Assembly (NCBI GenBank): GCA_030737835.1
Contig: JAUJYN010000012.1
Coordinates: forward strand, 5,089,585-5,153,584
DNA from: Acorus gramineus
Lineage: Eukaryota; Streptophyta; Magnoliopsida; Acorales; Acoraceae
Length of the DNA stretch: 64,000 bases
Reading direction: 5' to 3'
The position numbers were made by a program, and so were the translations under genes. This document shows, piece after piece, positions 23,384-36,100 of the stretch. Below the pieces are notes generated by a model, which had not been told where the DNA came from, made no database searches, and worked only from the letters and a program-made list of their open reading frames with translations. The first letter of the stretch is position 1. Each line of letters starts with the position of its first letter.

Positions 23384-23678
23384 TGTTGTGAATGTGGTGG
23401 ATAACTACCACTTCTCTCTCATTACCTCCCCCACTCTTCTATTCCATAACCCCCTCATTCAACTCCATAACCCCCTCATTATTGCCCCACTATCTCCCCC
23501 TCACCTCTATAGACTTGTAACTCTCCACCTTTGGGATTCCTCTATGCACCCTATAAATAGAGGGGTTCTCTTTTGTAATCAACCAACAAATAGTGAATAA
23601 GAATCTCTCTCTACTTCTCTTCTATATGCTTGTGTGCTTTGTTTTCTTATGTATTTATATTCTATTTAGTTTACAACA
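23384..23678 (+). repeat. Copia 3' LTR (295 bp)
   Basis: Same ends as the 5' LTR but 21 bp longer, owing to an internal duplication of the CATTCAACTCCATAACCCC block near 23435-23480. The TATA box CCTATAAATAGAGG is near 23551. Confidence 0.92.
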
Positions 23679-24589
23679 GTTAGTTTTTTTTATGTGCAGA
23701 AATACTTATGGATAAACATAAGCTTAATTATAATTGTTTAAAAACCATGTGAAGTTGTGAACTAATTAAAACCCAATAACCCATGTGTCTTTGATTTTAA
23801 AAAAAAATTGTGCCAGGTGGACTGTTTCTTTCTTTACACACAACCACTCATTCTACCCACATGTTTTTCATTTTACTTTAAGTTTAATATAATATACACA
23901 TGCTTGGTACACTATTAAAAAAAGTGAAAAGGAAAGGAAGTCTGAAGAAGAAGACTAGATGCCGAGGAAGACCTGAAGCCGATGAAGAACTGAAGAAGAT
24001 TGATCAATGAAGAAAAGAACAGATGAAGAAGACTTGATCGATGAAGAATGCTTTCCTAGAAGAAGACCAAATTGATGACGGCCGAAGGCGTGTGTCCGTG
24101 TGAAATAGGAGATCTGATCGATGAAGGAGTGAAGAAGGTATGCGTCTGTGTTTGTGTGAAGAAGAAGAAGACCTGATTAAGGCCGACAATTTTTTTTTTT
24201 TTTTGGATGTTATGAAACGGGTCGAATGGTTTGGCCCACCCGACTTTTTTTTGTCAAAACTTGAGCGCTCGCATATGCAGCTCGAACCCCACATATGGGT
24301 GTTTTTTGTCCAAGGCGGTTCGGTCGACCAACCGAACCGTCTGTGCGGTCGCACATGGTGCATATCAAAACACTGGTTACAATTAATAAACAAATTTCAT
24401 CTTGGTAGGACAGTAGATGTAACCCAATTTAGTGAGAGGACTTGGGTAACTCAATCACTCGTACAATTTTTTAAGAGAGAACTCTTGTTTACACTAAGAT
24501 CGATATAAAATTTAGAATCCTTAATTTTGGTTGAAATTATAATAAAAAATCATAGTGACCCTGACAAACTAACTAATGAGGGGGTAGCC

Positions 24590-24870
24590 GATACAGACTT
24601 TGATGGATTTCTGGGGATATTGTTTAAGTGATGGACTTTCACAGACTTTGTAGATTTTTACAGATTTTTACAGACTTTCACATATAGATTATCATGGATT
24701 TTTACAGACTTTAACATATTGACTCTTATGGACTTTCACAAACTTTCACAAACCTTTGCAGACTTTCACATATTGACTCTCGTGGACTTTTACAGAATTT
24801 TCTAGACTTTCATAAATTGACTCTAATGAAATTTCATAAACTATTGTAGACTTTCACATATGGATTTCAA
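24590..24870. repeat. Imperfect tandem repeat around ACAGACTTTCACATAT
   Basis: CAGACTTTCACATAT, GGACTTTCACA and GACTCT(T/C)(A/G)TGGACTTT alternate at least six times between 24610 and 24865. No coding sequence. It resembles subterminal repeat arrays of plant DNA transposons, but no termini were found. Confidence 0.6.
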
Positions 24871-27800
24871 TATCAACACTTTCTCTTGAAAAGATTTACA
24901 TAATTTATTTGGAATCATGTGAAATAATGCACACCAAAGCCTGCATGTGCCCTCAAATTCTCCAAAGATTTCATTGTTCTTATTCAATACCACCAACAAG
25001 AAAAACTCTTACATTTCATTCATCTTTTTTTTTTACATACAGTGAGCCTTCAATCAAAATTAACCATAAATAAAAGAACTTTAGATACATCTCTTACTAT
25101 TTTATTCTCAACTGTTCACATCAATACAAGTAAATATTCATCTAAATAAATCAGAGTACTTCTTCCCACACTTCAATTCTTTTAATTTTTTTTCCTTATT
25201 TCAAAGGAAGAAATTAATTAATAAGCACATAACTTGTTAGTTTGTTAAGAATAAGTGGATATAGCTATGCCAAAATAAATAAAAATAAGCTGATATTAAT
25301 AGTCTTGGTCTTCCCTAGAATTATGTTTTTCTATCTAATTAATTCCATTGGAATAAGGGGAACTCACATGTCAAGTCACTTCTCATGACCTCATATAAAT
25401 CAGGAGTCCATATGCCAAATCATCTTTTCACATTTTAAAATTTGTGTCCACATCTTAGTAGTCTTTATCTACTACTTATACATGATCAACTAAACAATAA
25501 AAAAATTATTATTGTGTTTTTCGAGAATAATTAAAAACATAATCAAACAGTAGAAAAATAATTATCTATTTTAAAATAATTTATGTCGCTACTCAAATGT
25601 GAGCCAAATTTTTATCATCAATAAGTAAGTGATACAGATATATTTTTTGAATGAGTGGTGATACCCAGGCCCCAAAATATAAGCCACATTCATAAAAAGT
25701 ATAAAATGACAAAATACGGATATACCCTTCATTAAAAATATATCTCATTAACCCAAATCCTCATTTTTTCTCTATTCAGTTATTAATCTTTCACATCAAT
25801 TTCGATTACACTAAAATTTATCGATTTTAAAATTTGAATTTTGAAATCCTTACATAGTAATTGAATTTTCTATTTGAGATATATTAAACCTAAATAGCAG
25901 GATCTTTCGAGGCAAGCAACAACATAAACAGAGGTTAGTTGCATAGATTCTGGTTATGATTGACTCTAACACGTGAGTTTATTTAATTTATTGAGGGTTC
26001 TTTAAATAAGGCCTAAAATCATTGTCTGTACATCTCATGAAGTCTTAAAAATTGGGAGTGATATTCGTAGGGAAAAAAATTGCATGCATTTTCCTAATTT
26101 TTCATTAAGCATTCCCCCAATTAATTTATTGAATGTTGATATTTTTTTAAGAAATGATTGATTGCAACACAAGCAAGTCCAGCATTATGTAACCCTAAAC
26201 AAATCTATTAAAAAATATAAAAAATAAACACTTCCTCCATTGTGTATGGAAGATGTATTGTCTATCTCTTTGAATGCACCACTCATTTCACTTGATATAT
26301 TTATCGAAAGATAAAAAGTACCCAATAATATACATCATTGAAAAATAACCCTATATAAATATGCATAAATCTATACCACTATAAAAAGTACGAGTTAGAG
26401 GCCGGGGAAACATTTTTTTTCTGATCTTACCCATTGAAATTAATAAAAAATACAATTATATCCATCAACAAATCTTATATATATTTTTCATACATTAGTT
26501 ATAGGGAAAATGACCAACAAAGTCTTATAAAAATTAGAAATACCCAAATCAGTCAATTTTTTAAAATTATACAAAAAAAAGTTTTATTTCATAATTTTGA
26601 AAACACAAAAGACTAACCTACCCTTATATAATTAAATCATTAACATATTCTATACCTCTTAATTTTGTTAAAATATTTCACATTCTTAATTTCGTTATTG
26701 TGTTTCACACATTCTCATAGAGTACTTTTTTTTGTACTCTAAATTCATTGTGATTAGGTGGATTTTGTGAAACATGTGCCAATATAATTTGAGTTTTTAT
26801 GATAAACTCTATTAAATGTTGATGCTTCTTTAAAAAAAAATGGATATATAAACTAATTTGAGTTTTTGATGATAAACTAATGACGCCATAAAAATATGTG
26901 AATAGCCAAGTAAAAAAAATGTGAATAAGGATTTAGCCTACTAAAATGTCATATATTGTATTGGGGCACAACACATATTTAAATTATATATTATGATTAT
27001 ACATAATGAAAAATGATAAACAACATCAAGTAAGACATATATAAGAAACACACTATATATATATAATAACAAAACCTCGAAGATGATTGATTTGGGTCAT
27101 ATAGAGTGAGATTGTTGTTTTGTAGAAAAAATATGTTTTTGGTTTGAAATAACCTAACAAGGGTTAGAGGGATGTTAATGATCTAATCGCATAAAGAGTA
27201 GTTTAGTCTTTTGTGTTTTTAAAATTGTGAAATGAGACTTTTTAAGGTATAATTTTAAAAAGTGATTGATTTTGATATTTCTAACTTTTAAGAGATTTTT
27301 TTTTGTCATTTTCCCTTGGCTACATTTCACAAATTAGATTTTATCTCAGCTATATGATTTTGAAAAATAAATACTAGAACTATATCTATCATCAACAAAT
27401 CTTATCAATATTTTTAATACAATAGATTCTATCACGCAAATTAGATTTTATCTCAAACATATGATTATGAAAAATAAATACTGCAACTCTATCCATCATC
27501 AACAAATCTTATCTATATTTTCATACATTATATTTTATCTCACAAATTAATTTTTTTGTTAAAGATATGATTTTGAAAAATAAATACATTATTAGATTCT
27601 ACCTCACAAATTAAATTTTATCTCAAAAATATGATTTTGAAAATTATAAAATATGGAATATTTTTAATTATTATATAATCCATATTATACTAGATTTTAT
27701 TTTAAAAATGTTGAAAAAATTATTTTGAATTTATATTTATTATTTATTAATTTCAAATAGTTTTTATCTTAATTTTATACATATTTAAAGTGATAAATAT

Positions 27801-28873
27801 CTAATTTTTGGTCAATATTATTTTCAAAGTTTGATCTCATTTTACATAATAAAATAGTCATTTTTTAGAAGGGTTAAAGACATCTAAGTCCCTACAAACA
27901 TGGGAAAACCCATATAAGTCCCTATTAAAATTGGGACAGACATACGAGTAACTAAAGACACAGAAAAACTCAATTATCATCCCTCACTTAAATTTCTTTC
28001 CAAACTTAACGGAATATTCTTAGAATATTCTATCACATATAATTGTATAGACATTAAAGTCCTTATAAACAGTCATAAAAACAAATTAGTCCCTGTAAAA
28101 GATAAAATTGCCTCTAAAAGACTTTTACATTAAATTGTGAATACATTGTAGACACTATACATAATCATAAAGACAAATTAGTCTCCGCAAAAGACAAAAT
28201 TGCCCCTGAAAGACTTTTACATTTAATTGAATAGACATTACAGTCCTTATAAACAATCGTAAAGAAAAATTGATCCCTGTAAAAGACAAAAATACCCCTG
28301 AAGGATTTTTACATTTAATTGTGTAGACATTGCTGTCCTTATAAACAATCATAAAGATAAATAATATAAAGATAAAAAATCAGAATTTTGTTTTATTAAA
28401 AAGTGATAAATAACTAATTGCAGGTCAAATAGAAGTTTTGACGTTTAATCTCATTTTTTATCATGAAATAGTTATTTTTGAGTAAAATCTATATCTATAT
28501 CTATATTATTATAAAAAAATTTGGGTTGAAATGGAAAATAATTTATCCGATTTTATATTTTAAAATTAATTAAAAATACAGTTGTATTCATCAAAAAAAT
28601 TTATCTATATTTTTAATATACTAGATATTATCTGACAAATTAGATTTATCTCAAATATATGATTTTGAAAAAAAGAAGAGTATTATTTATATAATCCATT
28701 AACAAATTGGTTCAAATTTATATTCATTTTGATTATTAATTTTAAAAACAATTTTTTATCTTATTTAGAATTTTGTTTAATTTATAAATAGCTAATTTTG
28801 GTTCAAAGTTTCAATGATGATCTCATTTTGGCGATACGATCCTTATGGAGAAGAATGTATAAATTATAAAGAG
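24870..28873. other. Long AT-rich gene-free stretch
   Basis: Four kilobases with no gene. The open frames are short and of biased composition. Between 27330 and 27660 a unit including CACAAATTAGATTTTATCTC and ATGATTTTGAAAAATAAATAC recurs about four times, with another copy at 28615-28690. The rest is simple AT-rich DNA with A- and T-runs. Confidence 0.5.
28040..28372. repeat. ~92-bp tandem repeat, 3.6 units
   Basis: Units start near 28042, 28135, 28227 and 28320, each with AGACATT, GTCCTTATAAACAATCATAAAG, CCCTGTAAAAGACAAAAT and CCTGAA(A/G)GA(C/T)TTTTACATT. They are noncoding. Divergence between units is clear but moderate. Confidence 0.8.
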
Positions 28874-28881
28874 CTTCTAAC

Positions 28882-31550
28882 CAGGGGCGGAACCAGGATT
28901 TGATATGAGTGGGGGCCAACATGAATTCAAAATCTAAAAAATAATTTGAATTTAATATAAATTAAACGAGTTCATAAGTCTCTAATAAACTTTGACATAC
29001 ATAAGTAAAAATTCAAAATCAGACAAAAGATCAAGTTTTTTTTTCTAGAAAATACATTACTAAAATTGTGTCCGACGATCTTTCAGAGAATAAAATTCAT
29101 CTATCATCGAATCGGAGTCAATATTTTCAGCAAATTCTTTTTCAATGTTAACTATCATAGAATTTGCAAGAAAATCATTATCCATCTTCGTGCGAAATGC
29201 TATTTTAATAAGCTTCATAGCTGAAAATGCCCATTCAGTAGTTGCCGTAGAAACATGAAGAGTCAACACAAGACGAATCAATTTATCAATCAAAGTATAG
29301 ACTTTTGACTTTCTTGTTTCAACTAATCTTTGACATAATTAAGAAATAGTATACATGTTCTCAAAATCTGGATGACGAGGTATATCAAGCTCATAATGTT
29401 ATAGTTAAATTCTCAAAGTGCATATCTCTTGCAGAGTGAAATCTTGAGGATAAAACATTTCAGCTAGATTACAAATATCATCAATTTTAAATGCTCTATA
29501 ATCATCACTAGGATCCAAAGCCGAGCTAAAAATAAGAAGTTCCATTGCCCCCTCGCAGAATCTGTCATTTAACTCTTACAACTGGAAATCTATTGCTTCA
29601 TTGAATAATTCAAATTAATAATGCTCTAACATATTTCTGTTGTTGCCCTTTTCCTGGCAAGAACGACGTGTACCCACCATATAAGGAGCATGCATGTCAA
29701 GCGTATCAATGTCATACTGATTGCATAATATAACCACACTTTCAAAAAAATTATCCCAACCATCATTCCTCAATCTCAAGAGGAATTCTTTTGTGGTTGA
29801 GATTAAACTCATACCATTTAAATTGTCTTGAGATTTTTGTTGCGGGGCTTGACAAAGTACTTCAGTGATATCCATGGTTCTATGTAATAAATGTAAGATA
29901 AATACAAATTCAAATGATCTCATTGCAATATATAGGCACTAGAATGTTGATTAACGGGATGTTGCCATATTTGAATACGCAAACCTGGATCTCGTTCGAA
30001 AGAAATAGCATCAAACTCTTCAGGCTCGACCCTTGGACATTTAGAAGGAGGTTAGTCATCGGTAATTAAGAATTCTCATATCTTGATTTATCATCATCCT
30101 CTCTTCTTTTAAAGAACGAAAAAATAGTTTTTTCTCTCTTAAATGATTGTTGATGATTTGACATTATAAACTAATATAACAAGATTTTAAAGGAAATATT
30201 AGATACACTCTCAAAATTAAAATATCAAGAAAATATTAGAAGAAGAAAAATTTGTACATACCTTTTTCGCTAGCTAGTTTCAACGAACCCCCAATTACAA
30301 AATTAACTCAATATCTTTCACTAATCCACTTTCAATTCTGGCCAAGAACAAGTCACACAACCTACGACACCGCTTTTTTTTTTTTTTTTTTACTTTTTCT
30401 GAAATCTGAACATCAAAAGCCATGTACATTAAAATATTAAAATAAAGTATTAGAGAAGAAATAAAAAATTTAAAAAGGAGAGAGGACTCTATCGGTCCCC
30501 ACTAATTTATATATGCAATAAAAAACTGAAATATATATATATTGTCTAATAATCTCAAACAATGATCTAGATAAGTCTTTATCCACTTAGGCCACTTATG
30601 TGTATGTGTGTGTGTGTTGATACCACACAAATTGACATTTGAATACACTTTAAAAATATATTGTCAATTTATCATTACACCTTAATTTTTTTTAATCCAA
30701 GAAATCTGTTATAAACATTCTAAAAGTACAAAAACCTAGAATTAAAAATCAAAGTTATCAACTATTCAATATGTATATAAATAATAAGCAACTCCTTAGC
30801 CCCCACCAATAAACAAAACCCAAAAAAACCATTATACAAATATTAACACCAAAAATGCCTAGATTTGAAAATTTGACACGATTACACCATCACACCAACT
30901 GCCCTTCCATCACACCAACTGTCCTTCCAATTGTCCAACTTTAATGCTTTATTATAAAACCCCTATGATTCTATGAACAAAAAAGCCTCTGAATAAAAAT
31001 ACAAATACACATACACTATCACATATTCACAGTATCACACAGACACAGTCAATGTCCACCAAATCCTAAGTCCCAACCGATCACTGTTTGTGTCGTCGTT
31101 GACGCCTCGACGGGAAGGGAGAGACGATCATCGTCTGTCCCGCCAGTGGGTGGGAGGGGGGTGAGAGACAGGGGGAGAGAGAGAGAGACAGCCAAACAGA
31201 GGAGATTGGGAGAAAGAGAGGGATCAACGGAGATTCGAATCTGGTCCGTGGTTTGCAGCGGCTCAACGTAAGTGTAGAATTGCAGCAGAAAATCGATGGA
31301 GGAACCGAGGAAGCCAAGAAGGAGAAGTGATTTTAGGTTTTAATCAACAAGTTCTTTTTTTTTTTTTTTAATTTTGTATGATTAGGGTTGTCTTTGAGCA
31401 ATTGGGCTTGGATTAGGATGGTTGGGCTGGGTTGGGCTGAACTTTTTAATCAAAGTATGAGATTGGGGCATATTTTAAAAAAAAATTCAAAAATTTAGGC
31501 GGGGCGGGGTGGCTACAGCCCGGCCATGCCCACAAGTGGTTCCGCCCTTG
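28882..31550 (-). mobile_element. hAT element with decayed TTF-type transposase
   Basis: The left end CAGGGGCGGAACCAGG and the reverse complement of the right end, CAAGGGCGGAACCACT, form a good inverted repeat. The flanks CTTCTAAC (28874-28881) and CTTCTGAC (31551-31558) are an 8-bp duplication with one difference. The 2669-bp body carries minus-strand transposase remnants. The CAGGGGCGGA terminus is typical of plant hAT elements with TTF-type zinc-finger transposases. The stretch 30160-31500 is promoter-like or noncoding and includes a simple GAGAGA tract. Confidence 0.88.
29060..30060 (-). pseudogene. TTF-type / hAT-C transposase remnant
   Basis: Minus-strand reading, in order: near 30030-29940 an N-terminal block with CPRVEPEEFDAIS and FERDPGLRIQIWQHP, which precedes the TTF zinc finger in this family. 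Then, after what appears to be an internal deletion, NGMSLISTTKEFLLRLRNDG and ILCNQYDIDTLDMHAPY (29830-29670), FCEGAMELLIFSSALDP (about 29560) and the C-terminal dimerisation domain VLTLHVSTATTEWAFSAMKL with FLANSMIVNIEKEFAENIDS (29290-29060). Stops and a frame change lie around 29330-29600. The TTF finger and most of the catalytic middle are missing, so it cannot encode a working transposase. Confidence 0.8.
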
Positions 31551-31558
31551 CTTCTGAC

Positions 31559-33197
31559 GGCATACGTCGTCATGTATATTGCATACTATGTAATAACAAA
31601 TTAACTAACAGAAGGTCAGTACCTATGACTATATATATATATAGTGGCTTTAGCTAATTCAAAGATGAACAACCACCTCGTACACTTTTTCTATAATGAA
31701 TCATATATATTGGTTTCATTTCATCGTCCAAATTAAGTCAAATTATGGTATGGATTAGTACTAAAACTCAATCAAATCGGAAGAGAAGACATGCATATGC
31801 TGAATTGAAATAAAGGAGGCGAGTTAGACATAGAAGACATCGTCTATATCAAACTCGTGGTGTGAGTTATATATATATATATATTATTTAAATAAACAGG
31901 GTGGGTAAATTAATTCGTGGGATGACTATAACCGCCTTCTTAATTATAAAGCATGATTGGAGATGTTTATAATTAAATAAAGAGTGAATTGCCCACGTAG
32001 ACCATCTTATTTTATTTATGCCTCTGCAGCTTTGTCCTCCTTTTTTACTTATTTTTACCCCTGCTTCTAACTACCCCTTCACAAAGGACAAAAAACAATC
32101 ACATGCGCACCATCTGCTCACACATCACCATCCACTTTTTAAATCTGTTTCAACAACTATTATTTAGTGTCACCACAGTTTGTTTCAACAGTCTGGCTTC
32201 TTCATGCAAAACAAAAGACTCAATGTTTGACAAAAGATTTCCCTCCTTGTTCTCAATTGAACAATGGATTCATAAGGCAGATTACAGGAGATGTTATTAA
32301 GTACTTTTTGTGTAAACATTTTGAATTTTTGTAAACACACGATATAAAGTTCATTTACATAGCAATACAAAATATCATTTACCCACCAAAAAAAAAAAAA
32401 AAAAATTGTTTGACAGAAAAGTCAACAAAACCAAATACTACCTTATTTTATCACTCTAAAAAGATTGATATTGGAGCACATTAATAAAGTGATTTTTTGT
32501 TTGGTTATGTTTTAAATTATTCTAGTCGAAAAACGTAATAATAAAAATTTTGTTGTTTAAATATAATATGAATAAGGTGTGGACAATGAATTATAAAAGG
32601 TGAAAAATGATGATAATTGATTAATAAGAGGTAATGACAGTTAATTTGACAGTTGATCCACGTATTTTTTTGAGTTGAATAACTAGGAATAACTTAATTC
32701 CAGATATTAGCTGAAATTTATATATCACTTTATACCAGTTAATTCTGATATACAAAGTCTCATTTATTCTAATTTTTAGACTACTCCGATTAATTCTCAT
32801 TTATTACAGGCCTTATTCTCAAACCAAGCGGGGCAAATGGTTTAGCATCGATCATCCGTGCACTTGTAATCATGTCAGTTTAGCCAATTATCTAATTATC
32901 GGTTCCATAGCGTGCACGGTTTCACGGAGGCAATAAATGAGCTTCCTATGGTGGCCTGGGTTACCCCTACTTTAATACAACATTGCTGTATTTCCTTCCC
33001 AAACCCCTCCACCCTTCACTCTCCACTCTTTAAATTCAAGATCTAGAGTGTGAGGTGCACACACACACAGAGAGAAAGAGGTCATTGAAGCTATTTGAGT
33101 GAAGTTTAAACAAGGAGGGAGATTGAGAGAGTACAAGTTGAGTGATGATTTTAAGTGCTTTGTTGTTGTTGACAGTGTTTTGACTTGAGAGAGGGAG
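31559..33197. other. Upstream region of the HOTHEAD-like gene
   Basis: No gene is seen. There are AT microsatellite patches near 31635 and 31872, an A-run near 32388, and a partial MITE at 32480-32834. The last 200 bp before the ATG are CT- and GAGA-rich (ACACACACACAGAGAGAAAG near 33060), as in many plant 5' leaders. I could not pick a TATA box with confidence. Confidence 0.4.
32480..32834 (-). mobile_element. Partial MITE, same family as 48196-48624
   Basis: In reverse complement it follows the complete copy in the last intron of the HOTHEAD-like gene: shared blocks include GGTATAAAGT(A/G)ATATAT, AATTAACTGTCAAAT and CTTATTCATATT. The right end GCGGGGC keeps the terminus; the other end is truncated near 32480. 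Confidence 0.6.
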
Positions 33198-36100
33198 ATG
33201 GGAGAACTCTTTCTCAAGATCCTCTTCTGCCTCTTTTTTCTAAGATCTTCCCAAGGTGGGTGTTTTTTTTCTTTTTCCTTTTTTATTTATTTACTTGTAG
33301 ATGGTGCTTCTTTTCTTTGTTTCCTCTCTTACTGGTGCAGGGTTTGTTCATTGTTCATGTTCAATGTCTATGTTTTTTTATGGTGAATAAGGTTATAAAT
33401 TTAGCTGGAATTTATTATGAGGATAATGTAGAATTGCCGTAAATGTTTTTGAGGATATGGTTTTTCTAATGATCTGTTAATAGCTGATTTTTTTTTCTTT
33501 TATGGATTTTTAGAAAAAAAAGAAAAAGGAGAGGTCAATATGAATATGAACTTTAAGGGGGCTATATTCATTTTTTTCCTTTATGTTGCTTTTGATTTCT
33601 TCCTTCTTTGCTAAATTATACCAAGGGAAAGGGTTATGTAACTCAAAATGAGATAAAATTTTGAGATAAGTTAATACATACACGATAATTCATTCTTTCA
33701 AATCTATTTTTATTGGTTTAAAATGTACGTTGGATTAAAAATTTGGTCAAAGTTGTTTTTATTAGTATTGGACTAAAGCCCTTATAACAATACGAGAGAA
33801 TAATTTCCTCCTCTAATCTAGTGACATCAATCTCTTACTTTTTTTCCATGTTTCCTGGTTGTTCTTATGTCTCTGAACAAAGAAACAGAAGGTATCATGA
33901 CATTTTAATGCTTGGCCCACCCGCCAATCCCACGACAGTAACAAGTCCAAAACTAGATGATTTTGTTTTATAGAAATTATTAAACTTAATCTCTCAAATT
34001 ATTACAGTTGAAGAAATCGAAAACACATATATTAGTTATAAATTACAAAGATGAAGAATTTCAAGAATTTAACAAATATATGTATTTTTGTGAATCTAAT
34101 TTCAAAAACAATTTTAGGTTAAAAAATTCCCCTTTTCAAAACCATTTCCACAACCTAAACCGTCAACATTAAAGCCCCATTTATATTTGAAAACATGAAA
34201 ATGTGACAAATGATAATAAAAAGGGTCATTTTAGTAACTCTGGTTTAGAATGAAAATTCTTCTTTCTCATAAATCCAGTTCTAGCATATCAATGAATGAA
34301 CACAAGAAATGACATATTTCAAATGCGCACAATTTTTATGGGTATTCTAGCAAAATAAGAATGAGAATGAACATGATCCTAAATCACAATTCAATTCGAA
34401 ATTCAAAAGTTATATTTAGGGCTCAAGATATGGACTTTGACAAAACCTCATCACTAATTTTCTTTTCTTAGAACAACTCAAAAACTAAAAGATGAAATGT
34501 AGGGGGGAGTCCATACATGGGATACAAGGAGGTGAGCTCGTTTGCCACCACGGTGTCACCGGAGGGCTATGACTACATAATTGTGAGAGGCGGCACGGCG
34601 GGGTGTCCGTTGGCAGCGACATTGTCAAAGAAATACAGTGTATTGTTGCTGGAGAGAGGTGACTCCCCCTATGGGAACATCAACATATCAAGGCTTGAGA
34701 ATTTTCAGGTTTCACTTACCGACACCTCCCTCGATTCACCGTCTCAGGCTTTCATCTCCACTGACGGTGTCATCAATGCAAGAGCTCGCGTGCTCGGTGG
34801 TGGCACATGCATCAATGCCGGATTCTATAGCAGAGCTAGTCCCAGGTATGTATCTGTATGTATTCATATATATGTGTGTGAATTTACAAGTAAGTATCCT
34901 CTCTTTAGTTATAAGATTTGGGTTTTGAGTCTTGTCGCCTATTGAGAGGTGAAGATTTGATAAAAAAAAAAAAAATTAAATTCAAATACATGATATAGAT
35001 GAAATGTAAATTCAATTATACGATATAAATATATTATAAGAAATAAGAATTAAAATTTAATAAATTCATATACATGATATATTCTAATTTTACATTCCCG
35101 AATTACCCCTTAACGAAATATCAAATGTAAACATGGTATAGATAAAATTTAAAATTCAAATGCAGGATATAGACGGATTATGAAAAATAAAAAATCACAT
35201 CACAATATCTTTAGTTTACATTAATCCTTGCTATTAACCCAGATTTCATTTTAAATATAACTATATATTTTATTATAATGTCTTAAAACATCATAAAAAC
35301 TTTACCATATTTTAAATTTCCTCAAGACCATTCAAGTTTTCATCTAGTTAAAGTTATTTTGAATTTGTTAATGATTAATTGTATATTTTGTTATATCATT
35401 ATTATATATATATATATATATATATACCATGTGCTTTTGGTATGTGCATTAAACTAGTAATTTTTTAATTGACAAAATTTTGTTTTAGGTTTTTTTTCAA
35501 GGCTGCTGTGCAGATTTTGAGGATGACATTCTTCTGTTTTTTTTTTTTTTTTTTTTTTTGAGAGAAAGAGAGACTTTTTTCGGTGCAACACTATTTTCTA
35601 TGCTATTATTTAGATGATTTATAATAATTTACATATTTGTTGCATATATCCTCCTAAATTCCTCGTACATTTTATACTCTCTGTCTAAAACATTTTTTTT
35701 ATAATACGGTGAAAATATTCTGACTTTCATCTTCAATCATATACTCAAATATATACTCAAATTAAATTTGAGTAAAAGTCAGCCAAAAACATCTCCAACC
35801 ATTTACTCATATTCATGTCAAATTAAGATTTTACTCAAATCATTACCCAAATCAGGGAACATTTTCTTTGAACGTTGCTTTTTTTTCTACTCCACCTTCA
35901 ACTTCCAATGAATTAAATTAAATCCCCCCCCCCCCCCAAATTCCAGCATCTCTTGAAACCCAGAGAAAAAAAAACCTATGTAAAACCATGTGGTCTTCTT
36001 TCTTCAGTCTTCATCTTTGTTTCTTAACTTTTTATTTTTATTTTAAATGGATTATTATGATTTTTATTTTTGAATATCTTGGACGGAAGAAAAACTAAGT

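Larger units (their letters stand above)
17512..23678 (+). mobile_element. Ty1/copia retrotransposon, gag-less, nested in hAT
   Basis: Two LTRs flank pol domains in copia order (protease, integrase, reverse transcriptase, RNase H). The 5-bp target duplication GTTAG is perfect (17507-17511 and 23679-23683). The element starts TGTTGTG and ends ACAACA. No gag or zinc-knuckle coding sequence is found between the 5' LTR and protease; that space holds a tandem repeat instead. Two single-base deletions break pol. It therefore looks recent but non-autonomous. Confidence 0.92.
17261..24375. mobile_element. Non-autonomous hAT element (host of a nested copia element)
   Basis: The left end CAGTGTT at 17261 is matched by AACACTG ending at 24375. 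The flanks are a perfect 8-bp duplication, GTTACAAT at 17253-17260 and 24376-24383. Subtracting the copia insertion leaves about 940 bp with no transposase. Beyond 7 bp the inverted repeats are imperfect (both have an ATATG near the end and a run of CCGCAC). The right half includes a GAAGA-rich purine tract at 23925-24180. The hAT class is inferred from the 8-bp duplication and the CAGTGTT termini. Confidence 0.85.

Noticed and set aside
31081-31317. Ser/Pro/Arg-rich minus-strand open frame
   Set aside because: It lies in the noncoding part of the hAT element at 28882-31550, over a GAGA tract, with no family motif.
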